Positions 1-8,735 of a stretch of DNA of 64,000 bases are shown here, piece by piece; positions within the stretch are counted from its first letter, which is position 1; each line of letters begins with the position of its first letter. The notes under the pieces are model-generated. The model saw only the letters and a list, made by a program, of their open reading frames with translations. It had not been told where the DNA came from and did not search any database. Where the stretch lies: assembly GCA_051252455.1 (NCBI GenBank), contig JBPOFM010000006.1:62001-126000 (forward strand). The letters are read 5' to 3'. The translations under genes were made by a program, and so were the position numbers. The DNA comes from JBPOFM01 sp051252455. Its GTDB lineage: Bacteria > Bacteroidota > Bacteroidia > Flavobacteriales > Flavobacteriaceae.

Positions 1-1619
1 ATGGAGAGGTCGAAGTCATTTCAAGTAAGACCAATTTTAACGAGTTTAGGAACAACGTGTTTTATAAGAGTGAAGGCTCTTTAGTAACGCGTCATGGTAA
101 TTATTCCATGATTGACGGCAACTACTTTATTGGTGATGGCATCAATGAAAATATTGGCGGCATTCGAATCATAAACACAGGACATTGGGTAGTTAATAAT
201 TATTTTTACAACCTAGTTGGGAAGAGTTTCAGAAGTCCTTTGGCTGTTATGAATGGCATTCCAAAATCTCCTTTAAATCGTTACAATCAGGTAACTGACG
301 TCGTTGTGGCTTACAATACGTACGTGAATTGCAGTGCGCCGTGGCAGTTTGGTGTCGGGACAAATATCGCACAGTCAGACGTATTGCCAGAATCTGAAAT
401 TCGTTCGGCAAGAGCTATCAGAACAACTGTCGCCAATAATGTTATTTACAATGAAAAAGGCCTGGAAAATATAGTTGTTGAAAACGATAAAGCAGATGGT
501 GTAACATTTAAGAGCAACATCGTGGATAATGAAGGTGTAAAATTTAATAACTTTAACGGTGGAATGGTTGAAGCCTCATTAGAGTTGAAAAAAGTGTCTG
601 ATAATATTTTAATCCCAACAGGAATTCCTTCTGATTTTGAAGCCTATAACGGATTCGATTTCAATACAATTGAAAAAGATTTATTTGGTAATTCCAGAAA
701 AGACAGTAAAAGTGTTGGTGCAGTGGTTGGTGTGGATGTTGAAAACCCAAATATTTTGGACAAATCTAAATATGGAGCCACTTGGTTTTCAAATGAAATG
801 GAAGCCAAAGAACCAACGACGCATAAAGTGACCACAGCAGAAGAATTGCAAACTAAAATCAATGAAGCAGAAAATGGAGATATCATTGCTTTAGCGATAG
901 GCGTTTTAACTGTAAACAAATCGTTAGTCATCAACAAAACTATCACCATTCAATCTCAAGGAAATGACAAAGCACAATTGGTGTTTTCAGGCGAAGAAAA
1001 CACGCCATTATTTTCATTGGAATCCAAAGGAAAACTAACAGTTAAAAATTTAAATTTAAAAGGAAACAATTCAAATTATGCATTTGCAAGTTTAAAAGAA
1101 AACATGTCCAATCACTTTGGCTTAACGGTTATAAATTCAGAAATCAGTGATTTCAATTATGTTTTAAAAGTGTATAAGGAATCATTTTCAGAACGGATTA
1201 CCTTTGAAAACACCTCGATTTCAAACTGTGAAAATGGAGTAGAACTTTCTGAAGAAACCAACGACAAAGGCGATTATAACACCGAATATTTAACAATAAA
1301 CAACTGTAATTTCGACAACGTAAAAGCAAATGTGATAGACTATTACAGAGGAGGTTATGACGAATCTACTATTGGTGGAAACCTGTTGGTCACAAATTCT
1401 ACGTTTACCAATTGTGGAGCAAAAGAAAAAAACAAAAGGTTATTAAACCATAATGGAATTGTGAATGTGAAAATTAATAATAACACTTTCAAAAACAACC
1501 TAGTTCAGTTCGTATCTATTTTATGGGGAGCAAAAAACAATTCGGCTTCAGATAATACGATTACCAATTCAGGCGTCATAAAAACTGAAGAAAATTTGGA
1601 AATGAAGTTAATGTATTAA
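1..1619 (+). CDS. PL6 family alginate lyase, 5' end outside window
   Basis: Polysaccharide lyase of family 6 (chondroitinase B-like right-handed beta-helix), expected to cleave alginate by beta-elimination. The frame is open from base 3, so the N-terminus and any signal peptide lie upstream of the window. Seen: a lysine codon at 27-29 and an arginine codon (in TRHG) at 90-92, 21 residues apart, the same spacing as the catalytic Lys and Arg of chondroitinase B. The C-terminal half, from about base 820, is a second region of Asn-rich beta-helix repeats, as in two-domain PL6 enzymes such as AlyGC. A PL7 lyase gene follows after 39 bases. Family call is firm; whether it is endo- or exo-acting cannot be read here. 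Confidence 0.9.
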   Translation, partial: GEVEVISSKTNFNEFRNNVFYKSEGSLVTRHGNYSMIDGNYFIGDGINENIGGIRIINTGHWVVNNYFYNLVGKSFRSPLAVMNGIPKSPLNRYNQVTDVVVAYNTYVNCSAPWQFGVGTNIAQSDVLPESEIRSARAIRTTVANNVIYNEKGLENIVVENDKADGVTFKSNIVDNEGVKFNNFNGGMVEASLELKKVSDNILIPTGIPSDFEAYNGFDFNTIEKDLFGNSRKDSKSVGAVVGVDVENPNILDKSKYGATWFSNEMEAKEPTTHKVTTAEELQTKINEAENGDIIALAIGVLTVNKSLVINKTITIQSQGNDKAQLVFSGEENTPLFSLESKGKLTVKNLNLKGNNSNYAFASLKENMSNHFGLTVINSEISDFNYVLKVYKESFSERITFENTSISNCENGVELSEETNDKGDYNTEYLTINNCNFDNVKANVIDYYRGGYDESTIGGNLLVTNSTFTNCGAKEKNKRLLNHNGIVNVKINNNTFKNNLVQFVSILWGAKNNSASDNTITNSGVIKTEENLEMKLMY

Positions 1620-1658
1620 TTTATTCTTGTCTCTCATAAATTTATAAAACTATTGAAA

Positions 1659-2687
1659 ATGAAAAAATCACTAATTATCATTATCACAATGCTTACAATT
1701 TTTTCGTGTAAAAACAGTTTAAAAACAGCACCAAATACATCTGAAAAAAGTGAAATGAATTCGCAGGTCAAATATCCAAGCGATGTCATTCCATTTATGG
1801 ACAAATGGAAAATCCTTTTAGGTGATGGAACGCACGTTGAAGATTTAGAAAATTACCAAAAAGAAGATTTCTTCTATGTTGAAAATGATGGCACAACGGA
1901 TTGGGTTGTTTATAAAACACCAAATTCTGGAATTACCTCAAGAACCTCAAAAAATACAAGAACGGAATTGGGAGAAAAAGCACATTGGATACCAGAAACT
2001 GGTGGCAAATTAACAGGAACTTTAAAGGTGCAGCATGTCTCAACTACCGGAGATGCAACAGTTGCGTCATCTTATTGTGTAGTTGTTGGACAAATTCATA
2101 GTGACGAAGGTCATGAAAACGAACCACTAAAAATCTTCTATAAAAAATTTCCTGGTCACACAAAAGGCTCTGTATTTTGGAATTATGAAATCAACACTGA
2201 AGGTGATAATTCAGGAAGGTTTGACTTTTCAACAGCAGTTTGGGGTCACGATTTTTCTGTGGTTGGCACAGACGCAACAACATATCCTAAAGAGCCGAAA
2301 GATGGTATTGCATTAGGAGAAGAATTTAGTTACGAAGTCAACGTTTATAAAGGCACCATGTATTTGACTTTTAAAAGCGAAGGACATGAAACCATTACAT
2401 TCACAAAGAGCTTGATAAAATCAGAATTTGCGACCAAAGCAGATATTCCGCAACAGGTTATAGATGTGTATGCATCCAAACGAGCCGTAAGTCCTGAACG
2501 GAAGGATGCCTATGCTGGCGAAATAAATTATTTCAAACAAGGTAATTATAACCAAGCAAACGGAGAATCTACCAAATCAGAAACCTATGGAGGTGATATT
2601 GCAAAACAATATGAAAACGGCAGCTATTCAGAAGTTTGGTTTAAATATGCAACTGTAGGTCCAAGTACGGCGCCGAATAAAAACTAA
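1659..2687 (+). CDS. PL7 family alginate lyase lipoprotein
   Basis: Alginate lyase of family 7 (jelly-roll fold), 342 residues. A lipobox ends at Cys17 (IFSCKN), so it is probably an outer-membrane lipoprotein. PL7 signature regions are visible: NTRTEL, GQIH with catalytic His147, and YFKQGNYNQ with catalytic Tyr297. In characterised PL7 enzymes a QIH (rather than QVH) motif goes with activity on guluronate-containing or mixed blocks. ATG at 1659 is preferred over the TTG two codons earlier because it starts a normal signal peptide. The protein is clearly paralogous to the PL7 lipoprotein at 8736-9821. The gntK-gnd fusion begins 5 bases after its stop, so the genes are probably cotranscribed. 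Confidence 0.93.
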   Translation: MKKSLIIIITMLTIFSCKNSLKTAPNTSEKSEMNSQVKYPSDVIPFMDKWKILLGDGTHVEDLENYQKEDFFYVENDGTTDWVVYKTPNSGITSRTSKNTRTELGEKAHWIPETGGKLTGTLKVQHVSTTGDATVASSYCVVVGQIHSDEGHENEPLKIFYKKFPGHTKGSVFWNYEINTEGDNSGRFDFSTAVWGHDFSVVGTDATTYPKEPKDGIALGEEFSYEVNVYKGTMYLTFKSEGHETITFTKSLIKSEFATKADIPQQVIDVYASKRAVSPERKDAYAGEINYFKQGNYNQANGESTKSETYGGDIAKQYENGSYSEVWFKYATVGPSTAPNKN

Positions 2688-2692
2688 TCATC

Positions 2693-4576
2693 TTGAACAA
2701 AGTAATCTTCATCATAGGCGTTTCAGGAAGTGGAAAAAGTACTATTGGGAAATTACTTGCTGAAAAATTAGACATTCCTTTTTTTGATGGTGACGACTTT
2801 CATCCAGAAAGTAACATTCTAAAAATGTCCAGCGGAAAATCTTTGAATGATGATGATAGACAAGGTTGGTTGGAAACTTTAAATGAATTGGCCACACAGC
2901 AACTTTTAAAAAACAGTTGTGTTATTGTATGTTCAGCATTAAAACAAAAGTATCGTGATACTTTAAGTTTAGATATTGAAAGTCAAACAAAATGGGTGTA
3001 TTTATCGGGTACGTTCCACCAGATTTTTGAAAGATTAAATAATAGGGCTGAACATTTTATGCCTTCAGAATTGCTAAAATCCCAATTTGAAATTTTAGAA
3101 GATCCAAGAAATTCCATAAAAATAAACATTGGACTTAAGCCACAAGAAATTATAGACGAAGTGAAAAACCAATTGGAACATAAAGCAGAATTCGGACTGT
3201 TCGGACTTGGCGTCATGGGAAAAAGTTTGGCGCGGAATTTAGCCCAAAAAGGTTTTAAGATTTCCATGTTTAACAGACACATTGATAAGACTGAAGAAGA
3301 CATTGCAAAAAATTTCAAGAATGAATTTGAACAATTATCATCAGCTTTTGCATTTGATAACATCGAATCTTTTGTCAATTCCTTAGAAGTCCCGCGAAAA
3401 ATTATGTTGATGGTCAATGCAGGTAAAATTACCGATATGGTTATTGAAGACCTTGTGCCGTTTCTATCGGAAGGCGACGTTTTAATTGATGGAGGCAATT
3501 CCAACTATCATGATACAAAGGTTCGGTTTGATTCCTTAAAATCCAAAGGTATTCATTTTGTAGGAGCAGGCATTTCTGGAGGTGAAGAAGGTGCTTTGAA
3601 AGGGCCTTCCATTATGCCTGGTGGCGATAAAGAAAGTTATAAAAAAGTGCAGCCTTTTTTGGAAGCCATAGCGGCAAAAGACGAAAACAATTTACCATGT
3701 TGCACCTATATTGGAAACGAAGGTAGTGGCCATTTCGTAAAAATGGTTCATAATGGTATTGAATATGTCGAAATGCAATTGTTGGCGGAAGTGTACACCA
3801 TTTTAAAAGCATTGGGCGAAAATCCGGACCAAATCGCCATAATTTTAGAATCTTGGAAAGCACATTCCAATAGTTACTTATTGGAAATTACCATCGACAT
3901 TTTAAGAAAAAAAGAAGGTGATGATTGGTTGGTCAATAAAATCATGGACAAGGCTGGTAATAAAGGCACAGGCAACTGGACGACCATTACCACGGCCCAA
4001 TTGGGACTTCCGAGTACTATGATCGCTTCAGCATTGTTCGCGCGTTTTTCCTCTTTTTATAAAGACGAAAGAACGGTGGCGAGTAGACATTTTAAATCTG
4101 TTGAAAATTCATCACTTCATATAAACGAAGAAGATATTTTAAAGGCTTACCAATTCGGAAGATTAATAAACCATTATCAAGGCTTTAAATTAATCCAAGA
4201 AGCATCCAATACCTATCAATGGGATTTGAATTTAAGTGAATTATCAAGAATCTGGACCAACGGCTGCATCATCAAATCCGACCTCATGATAGAATTGGTT
4301 ACAGTATTCAAATCCACTAATAATATTTTGACAAATGAGCATATCATCCAACAACTAAAATTGTTGATACCATCGGTCAAAAAAGTGGTTTCTGAATGTA
4401 TTTTAAATGAAGTGCCAATTCCAACCTTAAGTGAGTCCATTAATTTCCTGAACAATTTCGCTATTGAAAATTCGTCGGCCAATTTAATCCAAGCACAACG
4501 TGATTATTTTGGGGCACATACCTATCAACGTTTGGATGATGCTTCAGGAAAATTCCATCACACCAACTGGAAATAA
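2693..4576 (+). CDS. Gluconokinase / 6-phosphogluconate dehydrogenase fusion
   Basis: One 627-residue cytoplasmic protein with two enzymes in series. Residues 1 to about 162 are a GntK-type gluconokinase: P-loop GVSGSGKS near residue 9 and GDDFHPESN for the substrate site. From about residue 165 it is a full-length 6-phosphogluconate dehydrogenase: Rossmann GLGVMG, then GGNSNY, GISGGEEGA, KMVHNGIEY and a QRDYFGAHTY tail. Together they would turn gluconate into ribulose-5-phosphate, CO2 and NAD(P)H. The start is TTG, 5 bases after the PL7 stop; MNKVIFIIG is the natural N-terminus of the kinase. Neither step belongs to the standard alginate route through KDG, so its presence here is unexplained. 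Both halves keep their key motifs, so I expect both to be active. Confidence 0.92.
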   Translation: MNKVIFIIGVSGSGKSTIGKLLAEKLDIPFFDGDDFHPESNILKMSSGKSLNDDDRQGWLETLNELATQQLLKNSCVIVCSALKQKYRDTLSLDIESQTKWVYLSGTFHQIFERLNNRAEHFMPSELLKSQFEILEDPRNSIKINIGLKPQEIIDEVKNQLEHKAEFGLFGLGVMGKSLARNLAQKGFKISMFNRHIDKTEEDIAKNFKNEFEQLSSAFAFDNIESFVNSLEVPRKIMLMVNAGKITDMVIEDLVPFLSEGDVLIDGGNSNYHDTKVRFDSLKSKGIHFVGAGISGGEEGALKGPSIMPGGDKESYKKVQPFLEAIAAKDENNLPCCTYIGNEGSGHFVKMVHNGIEYVEMQLLAEVYTILKALGENPDQIAIILESWKAHSNSYLLEITIDILRKKEGDDWLVNKIMDKAGNKGTGNWTTITTAQLGLPSTMIASALFARFSSFYKDERTVASRHFKSVENSSLHINEEDILKAYQFGRLINHYQGFKLIQEASNTYQWDLNLSELSRIWTNGCIIKSDLMIELVTVFKSTNNILTNEHIIQQLKLLIPSVKKVVSECILNEVPIPTLSESINFLNNFAIENSSANLIQAQRDYFGAHTYQRLDDASGKFHHTNWK

Positions 4577-4602
4577 ACTAATAGAACTAATACGAACGCA
4601 TC

Positions 4603-5877
4603 ATGCCAACATCCGAAAACAAAACGTCGCTCCTTAAAAAAATCCTTGCGATCATTTTGGGCTTTGGTCCTGGGATTTTCGCTATTGGTTATACCATTGG
4701 TACTGGTAGTGTCACCTCCATGATTGTGGCTGGAAGCAAGTTTGGCATGCAATTGTTATGGGTGTTGTTATTGAGCTGTTTCTTTTCAGGCGTGTTGATG
4801 TTTGCGTATGGCAATTATGCCCTGATAACTGGCGAAACAGCACTCTACGGATTCAAAAAACATTTAAAGTTCGGTAAGATTTTGGCAATTTTAATTATCG
4901 TCGGCATCACCTTCGGACAATGGAATTCGCTTATGGGTATTTTGGGCATTTCATCAAATATCATCTTTGAAATTCTTGCTGTCAACTTTGAAGGTTTAAT
5001 ATCTTATAAATATGAGACCGTTTTAACCACAGCGGTTCTCATTATTGTTATTTTCTATTTGCTTATGCTTGTTGGTAAATATACATTTTTCGAAAAAATC
5101 CTTGTCATTTTTGTGACGCTGATGGGGTTATCGTTTGTGCTTTCGTTATGTTTTGTTCAGCCACTTCCTGCCGATGTTATTAGGGGATTAATACCAACGA
5201 TTCCAGAAGTGCCTGGTGGTAAAATGTTGGTGGCTGCATTTGTTGGGACGACCATGGCCGCTGCAACCTTTTTATCGCGACCACTTTTTGTAAAAGGAAA
5301 AGGCTGGACCATCAACCATTTACAACAACAAAAAAAGGATTCCATAACCGCTGCCATTTTAATCTTTGTTATTAGCGGAACAATTATGGCTGTAGCAGCA
5401 GGTGCATTGTATCACGAAGGGAAAGTAGTCACGCAAGTGCTGGACATGGCCAATACTTTAGAGCCTGTTGCAGGCAAATGGGCAGTTACTATATTCTTTT
5501 TCGGTGCCTTAAGTGCTGGTTTATCGTCGATTTTTCCATGTCTCTTGATTGCACCATTATTGGTCGCCGATTACCAATCGGGAGTTTTGGATACCAATTC
5601 CCGCCAATTTAGAATTATCACTGCTATTGCGTGTGTAGTGGCTTTAATAGGGCCTGCTTTTGGAGCAAATCCAATTGAAATTCAAATATTGTCACAAGTA
5701 TTCAATGTTTTTGTATTGCCGATTGTTATTCTCGGAATCATATTAATGGTCAATAACAAAAAAGTCATGAAAGGTTATAAAACAAGCATTTTTGTCAACA
5801 TTGGATTATTCGCATCACTTCTATTTGCTTGCATTATTTCATACAATGGCGTTCTGGCATTGATGGATTATTTTTAA
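4603..5877 (+). CDS. Nramp-fold membrane transporter, non-canonical
   Basis: A 424-residue integral membrane protein with about 11 hydrophobic segments and the general pattern of the Nramp (MntH) family, including GPG at the start of the first segment. The two hallmark metal-site motifs are absent. Where canonical Nramps have DPGN in helix 1, this protein has GYTIGTGSVT; where they have MPHN in helix 6, it reads GTTMAAATFLSRP. Classical Mn/Fe transport is therefore doubtful. It lies 26 bases after the gntK-gnd fusion within the alginate locus, which suggests a substrate linked to that enzyme or pathway, for example an organic acid, but this is inference. Fold assignment is fairly sure; substrate is unknown. 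Confidence 0.7.
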   Translation: MPTSENKTSLLKKILAIILGFGPGIFAIGYTIGTGSVTSMIVAGSKFGMQLLWVLLLSCFFSGVLMFAYGNYALITGETALYGFKKHLKFGKILAILIIVGITFGQWNSLMGILGISSNIIFEILAVNFEGLISYKYETVLTTAVLIIVIFYLLMLVGKYTFFEKILVIFVTLMGLSFVLSLCFVQPLPADVIRGLIPTIPEVPGGKMLVAAFVGTTMAAATFLSRPLFVKGKGWTINHLQQQKKDSITAAILIFVISGTIMAVAAGALYHEGKVVTQVLDMANTLEPVAGKWAVTIFFFGALSAGLSSIFPCLLIAPLLVADYQSGVLDTNSRQFRIITAIACVVALIGPAFGANPIEIQILSQVFNVFVLPIVILGIILMVNNKKVMKGYKTSIFVNIGLFASLLFACIISYNGVLALMDYF

Positions 5878-5900
5878 ATCATGCAATTAATCAATTCAGT

Positions 5901-5923
5901 ATAGAATTATGTTAAAATTCTAT
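5901..5923. repeat. AT-rich inverted repeat before PL6 promoter
   Basis: A perfect 8-base inverted repeat (ATAGAATT at 5901-5908 and AATTCTAT at 5916-5923) around a 7-base loop, between the transporter stop and the promoter of the PL6 gene. It may help end upstream transcription, but the stem is AT-rich and has no T-tract, so it is not a convincing terminator. Confidence 0.3.
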
Positions 5924-5930
5924 ATAATAT

Positions 5931-5960
5931 TTGGGTAACCCCAAAATTCATGTATATTGG
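5931..5960 (+). promoter_or_regulatory. Predicted promoter of the PL6-PL7-SDR-PL17-kdgF run
   Basis: TTG at 5931-5933, a gap of 19 bases, then TATATTGG at 5953-5960. This is one T short of the Bacteroidota -7 consensus TAnnTTTG. The same TTG-N19 geometry is found at both susC promoters and before 33298. The -7 box overlaps the first operator palindrome. Confidence 0.55.
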
Positions 5961-5983
5961 TAAACCAATCTGGTAAACCAATT
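5957..5983. promoter_or_regulatory. Two tandem TGGTnnACCA operators
   Basis: Two palindromes, TTGGTAAACCAA (5957-5968) and TGGTAAACCA (5971-5980), with centres at 5962.5 and 5975.5, 13 bases apart. The pattern resembles the TTGGTnnACCAA sites of FadR-type GntR regulators of uronate use such as UxuR/ExuR. The best candidate binder is the GntR protein at 25690. The position over the -7 box and just upstream of the start codon fits repression. Confidence 0.75.
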
Positions 5984-5997
5984 AAAATTTCTAAACA

Positions 5998-8589
5998 ATG
6001 AAAAAAATCTACATTCCAAAAATGTCTCTACAGACTTTAGTATTTGCTTTATTATTGTCTACGATTCAAGTGTTTTCTCAAACGACTCATGAGATTGATG
6101 ACCCTGAAGATCTTACCGCCGCTTTCTCTGCCACACTTGGTGCAGGAGATACTGTTATTTTGACAGATGGTATATATGATTCGGATTCAAGAGTAAAATT
6201 TTCACCTTCAACTGGTACCGCTGCTATGCCTATTACCTTAAGACCTCAAACTCCCGGAGGCGTCAAGTTTACTGGTGGTTTGAAAATGAGTATTGGTGGA
6301 GATTATGTTATTGTTGATGGTTTTCATTGGGAAGGCGGTTATGGCGCCAGCAATTTCATTGAATTCAGGGATGGTTCCGATTACGCGAATCATAGCACCA
6401 TTCAGAATTGTGCCATTAATGGTTTGGAAGTGGACCCAGATGATATAGATGAGGATACAAGTGTTAAACATAATTGGATTGTCCTTTATGGAACGTATAA
6501 TACAATAATTAACTGCTCCTTTATGAATAAGGAAACCTCTGGAAATATGATTCTTGCAGAACTATCATATAATGCCGAAAATAGTTGCGATGAGGTGGGT
6601 CATACCATTAGCAACAATTATTTCTATAAATACGCAAAAATCGATGCTGAATTAACCAATTCTGGAGATAGTGAAACAATACGAATAGGTACTAGTTCAA
6701 ATCAAAATGTTAATAGTAATACGACCGTTTTTAACAATTATTTTGTGGAGGCCGATGGCGAAAATGAAATCATCACCAATAAAAGCAAAGGCAATATTTA
6801 TACTAATAACACCTTTAGAAGATGTAGAGGTTCTTTAGTGCTTCGTCATGGATCTCACGCTACTGTTGATGGAAATTTCTTTTTGGGTGAAGATGTTGAT
6901 GGCACTGGAGGAATCAGAATTGTTGATAGCGACCATACCATTACGAACAATTATATTCAAGATTGTGTTGCGGTCAATGCTGATGGTATATGGAATAATG
7001 GTATCACGTTTTTGGGTGGAAGCGCCAATAATGCCGTGCTCTGTACGACATCAAGTACTTCAAATGGATATCAAAAAGCACTTAATAATAACCTTTCCAA
7101 TAACACGATTATCAACACGAATGCGCCTTTGTTTTTTAATGTCAACACAGGAACAAACAATGTCACAGGAACGGTTTCAAATAACTTAATTTATTTTGCA
7201 AATGGTGACCCAAATATGACACCAGTTATTTCAGGAAATACAGCGACAGCCTATACAGATTTTGGAACGGCATTGACTTACACAGGAAATGTCTATACTG
7301 GAACGACCTTGGGTGTCACTAATACAGGATTTGCTGAAGATAATGGAATCATGGCTACTGCTGATGGTGAAATTTTCACCTTTACGGGAGCCGCAGGCAA
7401 AGGCGCTGATATGGGTTCTTATATGCCGACCACAGATGCTATGGTTGGGGATGGAATAGGTGCTTGTTTTCTAGATTATTTAGGACAACCAATAGCGAAT
7501 CCGACGTGTACCATCGTAATCGGTGAAACTTTAATTGTTGGCAATTTGACCACGTTGTCCGCTGATGCGGATAGTTATGATGTTTCTGTAACTGCCAACG
7601 TTGGCTGGACTGCTGTATCTAATGATGCCTGGATAACGATAACGCCTAGTTCGGGTACGGGTGATGAAACCGTATCGGTTGCAGTAACAGCAAATACAGA
7701 AACCACAGAAAGAATCGGAACCGTCACTTTTTCACAAGTTCCGGGCGGTGACGATATCGTAAGAACTTTGTATGTAACACAAACCGGTGCAGATTTAACA
7801 GATTTGTTTAATTTAATAAATACTGGCGAAGCTAACGACCCTGTGGAAGTGCATTCTTTTTCTCAAGAAGAAGTAGATCTTAATGCGGACCCGCCTAAAA
7901 CTAATTATGCCGTAAATACCTTAGATAAAAATACGGGTACCCAATGGACAGCAGGAGATGGTGCCATTGTATCCGGGGATTATAAAGGGGATGGTGAATA
8001 TGTTATTTATGACTTAAATGGGGAATATAATCTGGATTTGATTCAAATCGCAACAGACGATAAAGTGGATCCTTATGGATTACAGATCTGGGTTTCTACA
8101 ACAGGGACAGAAGCTGCAGATTTTACAAAAGTACTTCCAGCTACTGGAGATATTTTGATTACAACCACCACAGGTACACGAGAGGATTTTGATCAGTACG
8201 AACTTTCTGCCAGCGCACGTTATATAAAACTATTAGCTTTTGGAAGATTCAATGCTGCTGGAACCGCTAGAGTAAGCGCTTGGACCAACATTACCGAAAT
8301 AGAATTTTTTGGTACAGAAACCTTATCAATAGATGAAGCGGATTTACGAAATCAGATTTTGATCTATCCTGTTCCTGCAAAAGACATCTTACATATTAAA
8401 AGTATAAACAGCCAAATTGATGTCATCCAAGTGTATAGTCTAGATGGTAGAAAGTTGATTGAGAATAGATTTAATGCCGTGTCACAAGAAGTAAGTTTAG
8501 ATACGTCATCTCTAGTCAATGGAACATATATTGTTAACGTATCCAATAACAATCAAGTCATTTCAAAAATGATTGTGGTATCGAAATAA
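5998..8589 (+). CDS. Multidomain PL6 alginate lyase, type IX secreted
   Basis: An 863-residue secreted alginate lyase. Domains in order: signal peptide ending near FSQ (residue 28); PL6 beta-helix, about 30-420, with the catalytic pair Lys262 and Arg283 at the same 21-residue spacing as chondroitinase B; a BACON domain, about 512-600; a discoidin/F5-8 type C-like domain, about 604-772, probably carbohydrate-binding; and a type IX secretion C-terminal domain, about 782-863 (IYPVPAKD start, GTYIVNV, MIVVSK end). The sorting tail predicts export across the outer membrane and surface attachment or release. It heads the run PL6-PL7-SDR-PL17-kdgF and has paired operators directly upstream. Domain calls are by eye; the PL6 call is firm. 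Confidence 0.93.
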   Translation: MKKIYIPKMSLQTLVFALLLSTIQVFSQTTHEIDDPEDLTAAFSATLGAGDTVILTDGIYDSDSRVKFSPSTGTAAMPITLRPQTPGGVKFTGGLKMSIGGDYVIVDGFHWEGGYGASNFIEFRDGSDYANHSTIQNCAINGLEVDPDDIDEDTSVKHNWIVLYGTYNTIINCSFMNKETSGNMILAELSYNAENSCDEVGHTISNNYFYKYAKIDAELTNSGDSETIRIGTSSNQNVNSNTTVFNNYFVEADGENEIITNKSKGNIYTNNTFRRCRGSLVLRHGSHATVDGNFFLGEDVDGTGGIRIVDSDHTITNNYIQDCVAVNADGIWNNGITFLGGSANNAVLCTTSSTSNGYQKALNNNLSNNTIINTNAPLFFNVNTGTNNVTGTVSNNLIYFANGDPNMTPVISGNTATAYTDFGTALTYTGNVYTGTTLGVTNTGFAEDNGIMATADGEIFTFTGAAGKGADMGSYMPTTDAMVGDGIGACFLDYLGQPIANPTCTIVIGETLIVGNLTTLSADADSYDVSVTANVGWTAVSNDAWITITPSSGTGDETVSVAVTANTETTERIGTVTFSQVPGGDDIVRTLYVTQTGADLTDLFNLINTGEANDPVEVHSFSQEEVDLNADPPKTNYAVNTLDKNTGTQWTAGDGAIVSGDYKGDGEYVIYDLNGEYNLDLIQIATDDKVDPYGLQIWVSTTGTEAADFTKVLPATGDILITTTTGTREDFDQYELSASARYIKLLAFGRFNAAGTARVSAWTNITEIEFFGTETLSIDEADLRNQILIYPVPAKDILHIKSINSQIDVIQVYSLDGRKLIENRFNAVSQEVSLDTSSLVNGTYIVNVSNNNQVISKMIVVSK

Positions 8590-8735
8590 TTTATGTGTTT
8601 ATCATAATTTGTTTTATGCGTTGATCTCTATTGTACTTAATTAACGTGTTTCGATTGATGTCTTTTTATAGTTAGTAATTTCGAATTATTGAATGGTTGA
8701 TATAACTGTCTATATTATAATTAAAAACATACAGT

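Noticed and set aside
2983..3504. Minus-strand frame of 173 codons
   Set aside because: Lies wholly inside the gntK-gnd fusion, has no recognisable domain, and Ser/Phe-rich composition typical of an antisense shadow.
5929..5943. TTTGGGTAACCCCA as a further operator copy
   Set aside because: Arms read GGG/CCC instead of TGGT/ACCA and it is out of the 13-base phase; likely just the -33 region.
6848..7189. Plus-strand frame of 113 codons in a second frame of the PL6 gene
   Set aside because: Out of frame with a firm catalytic domain; no family likeness.
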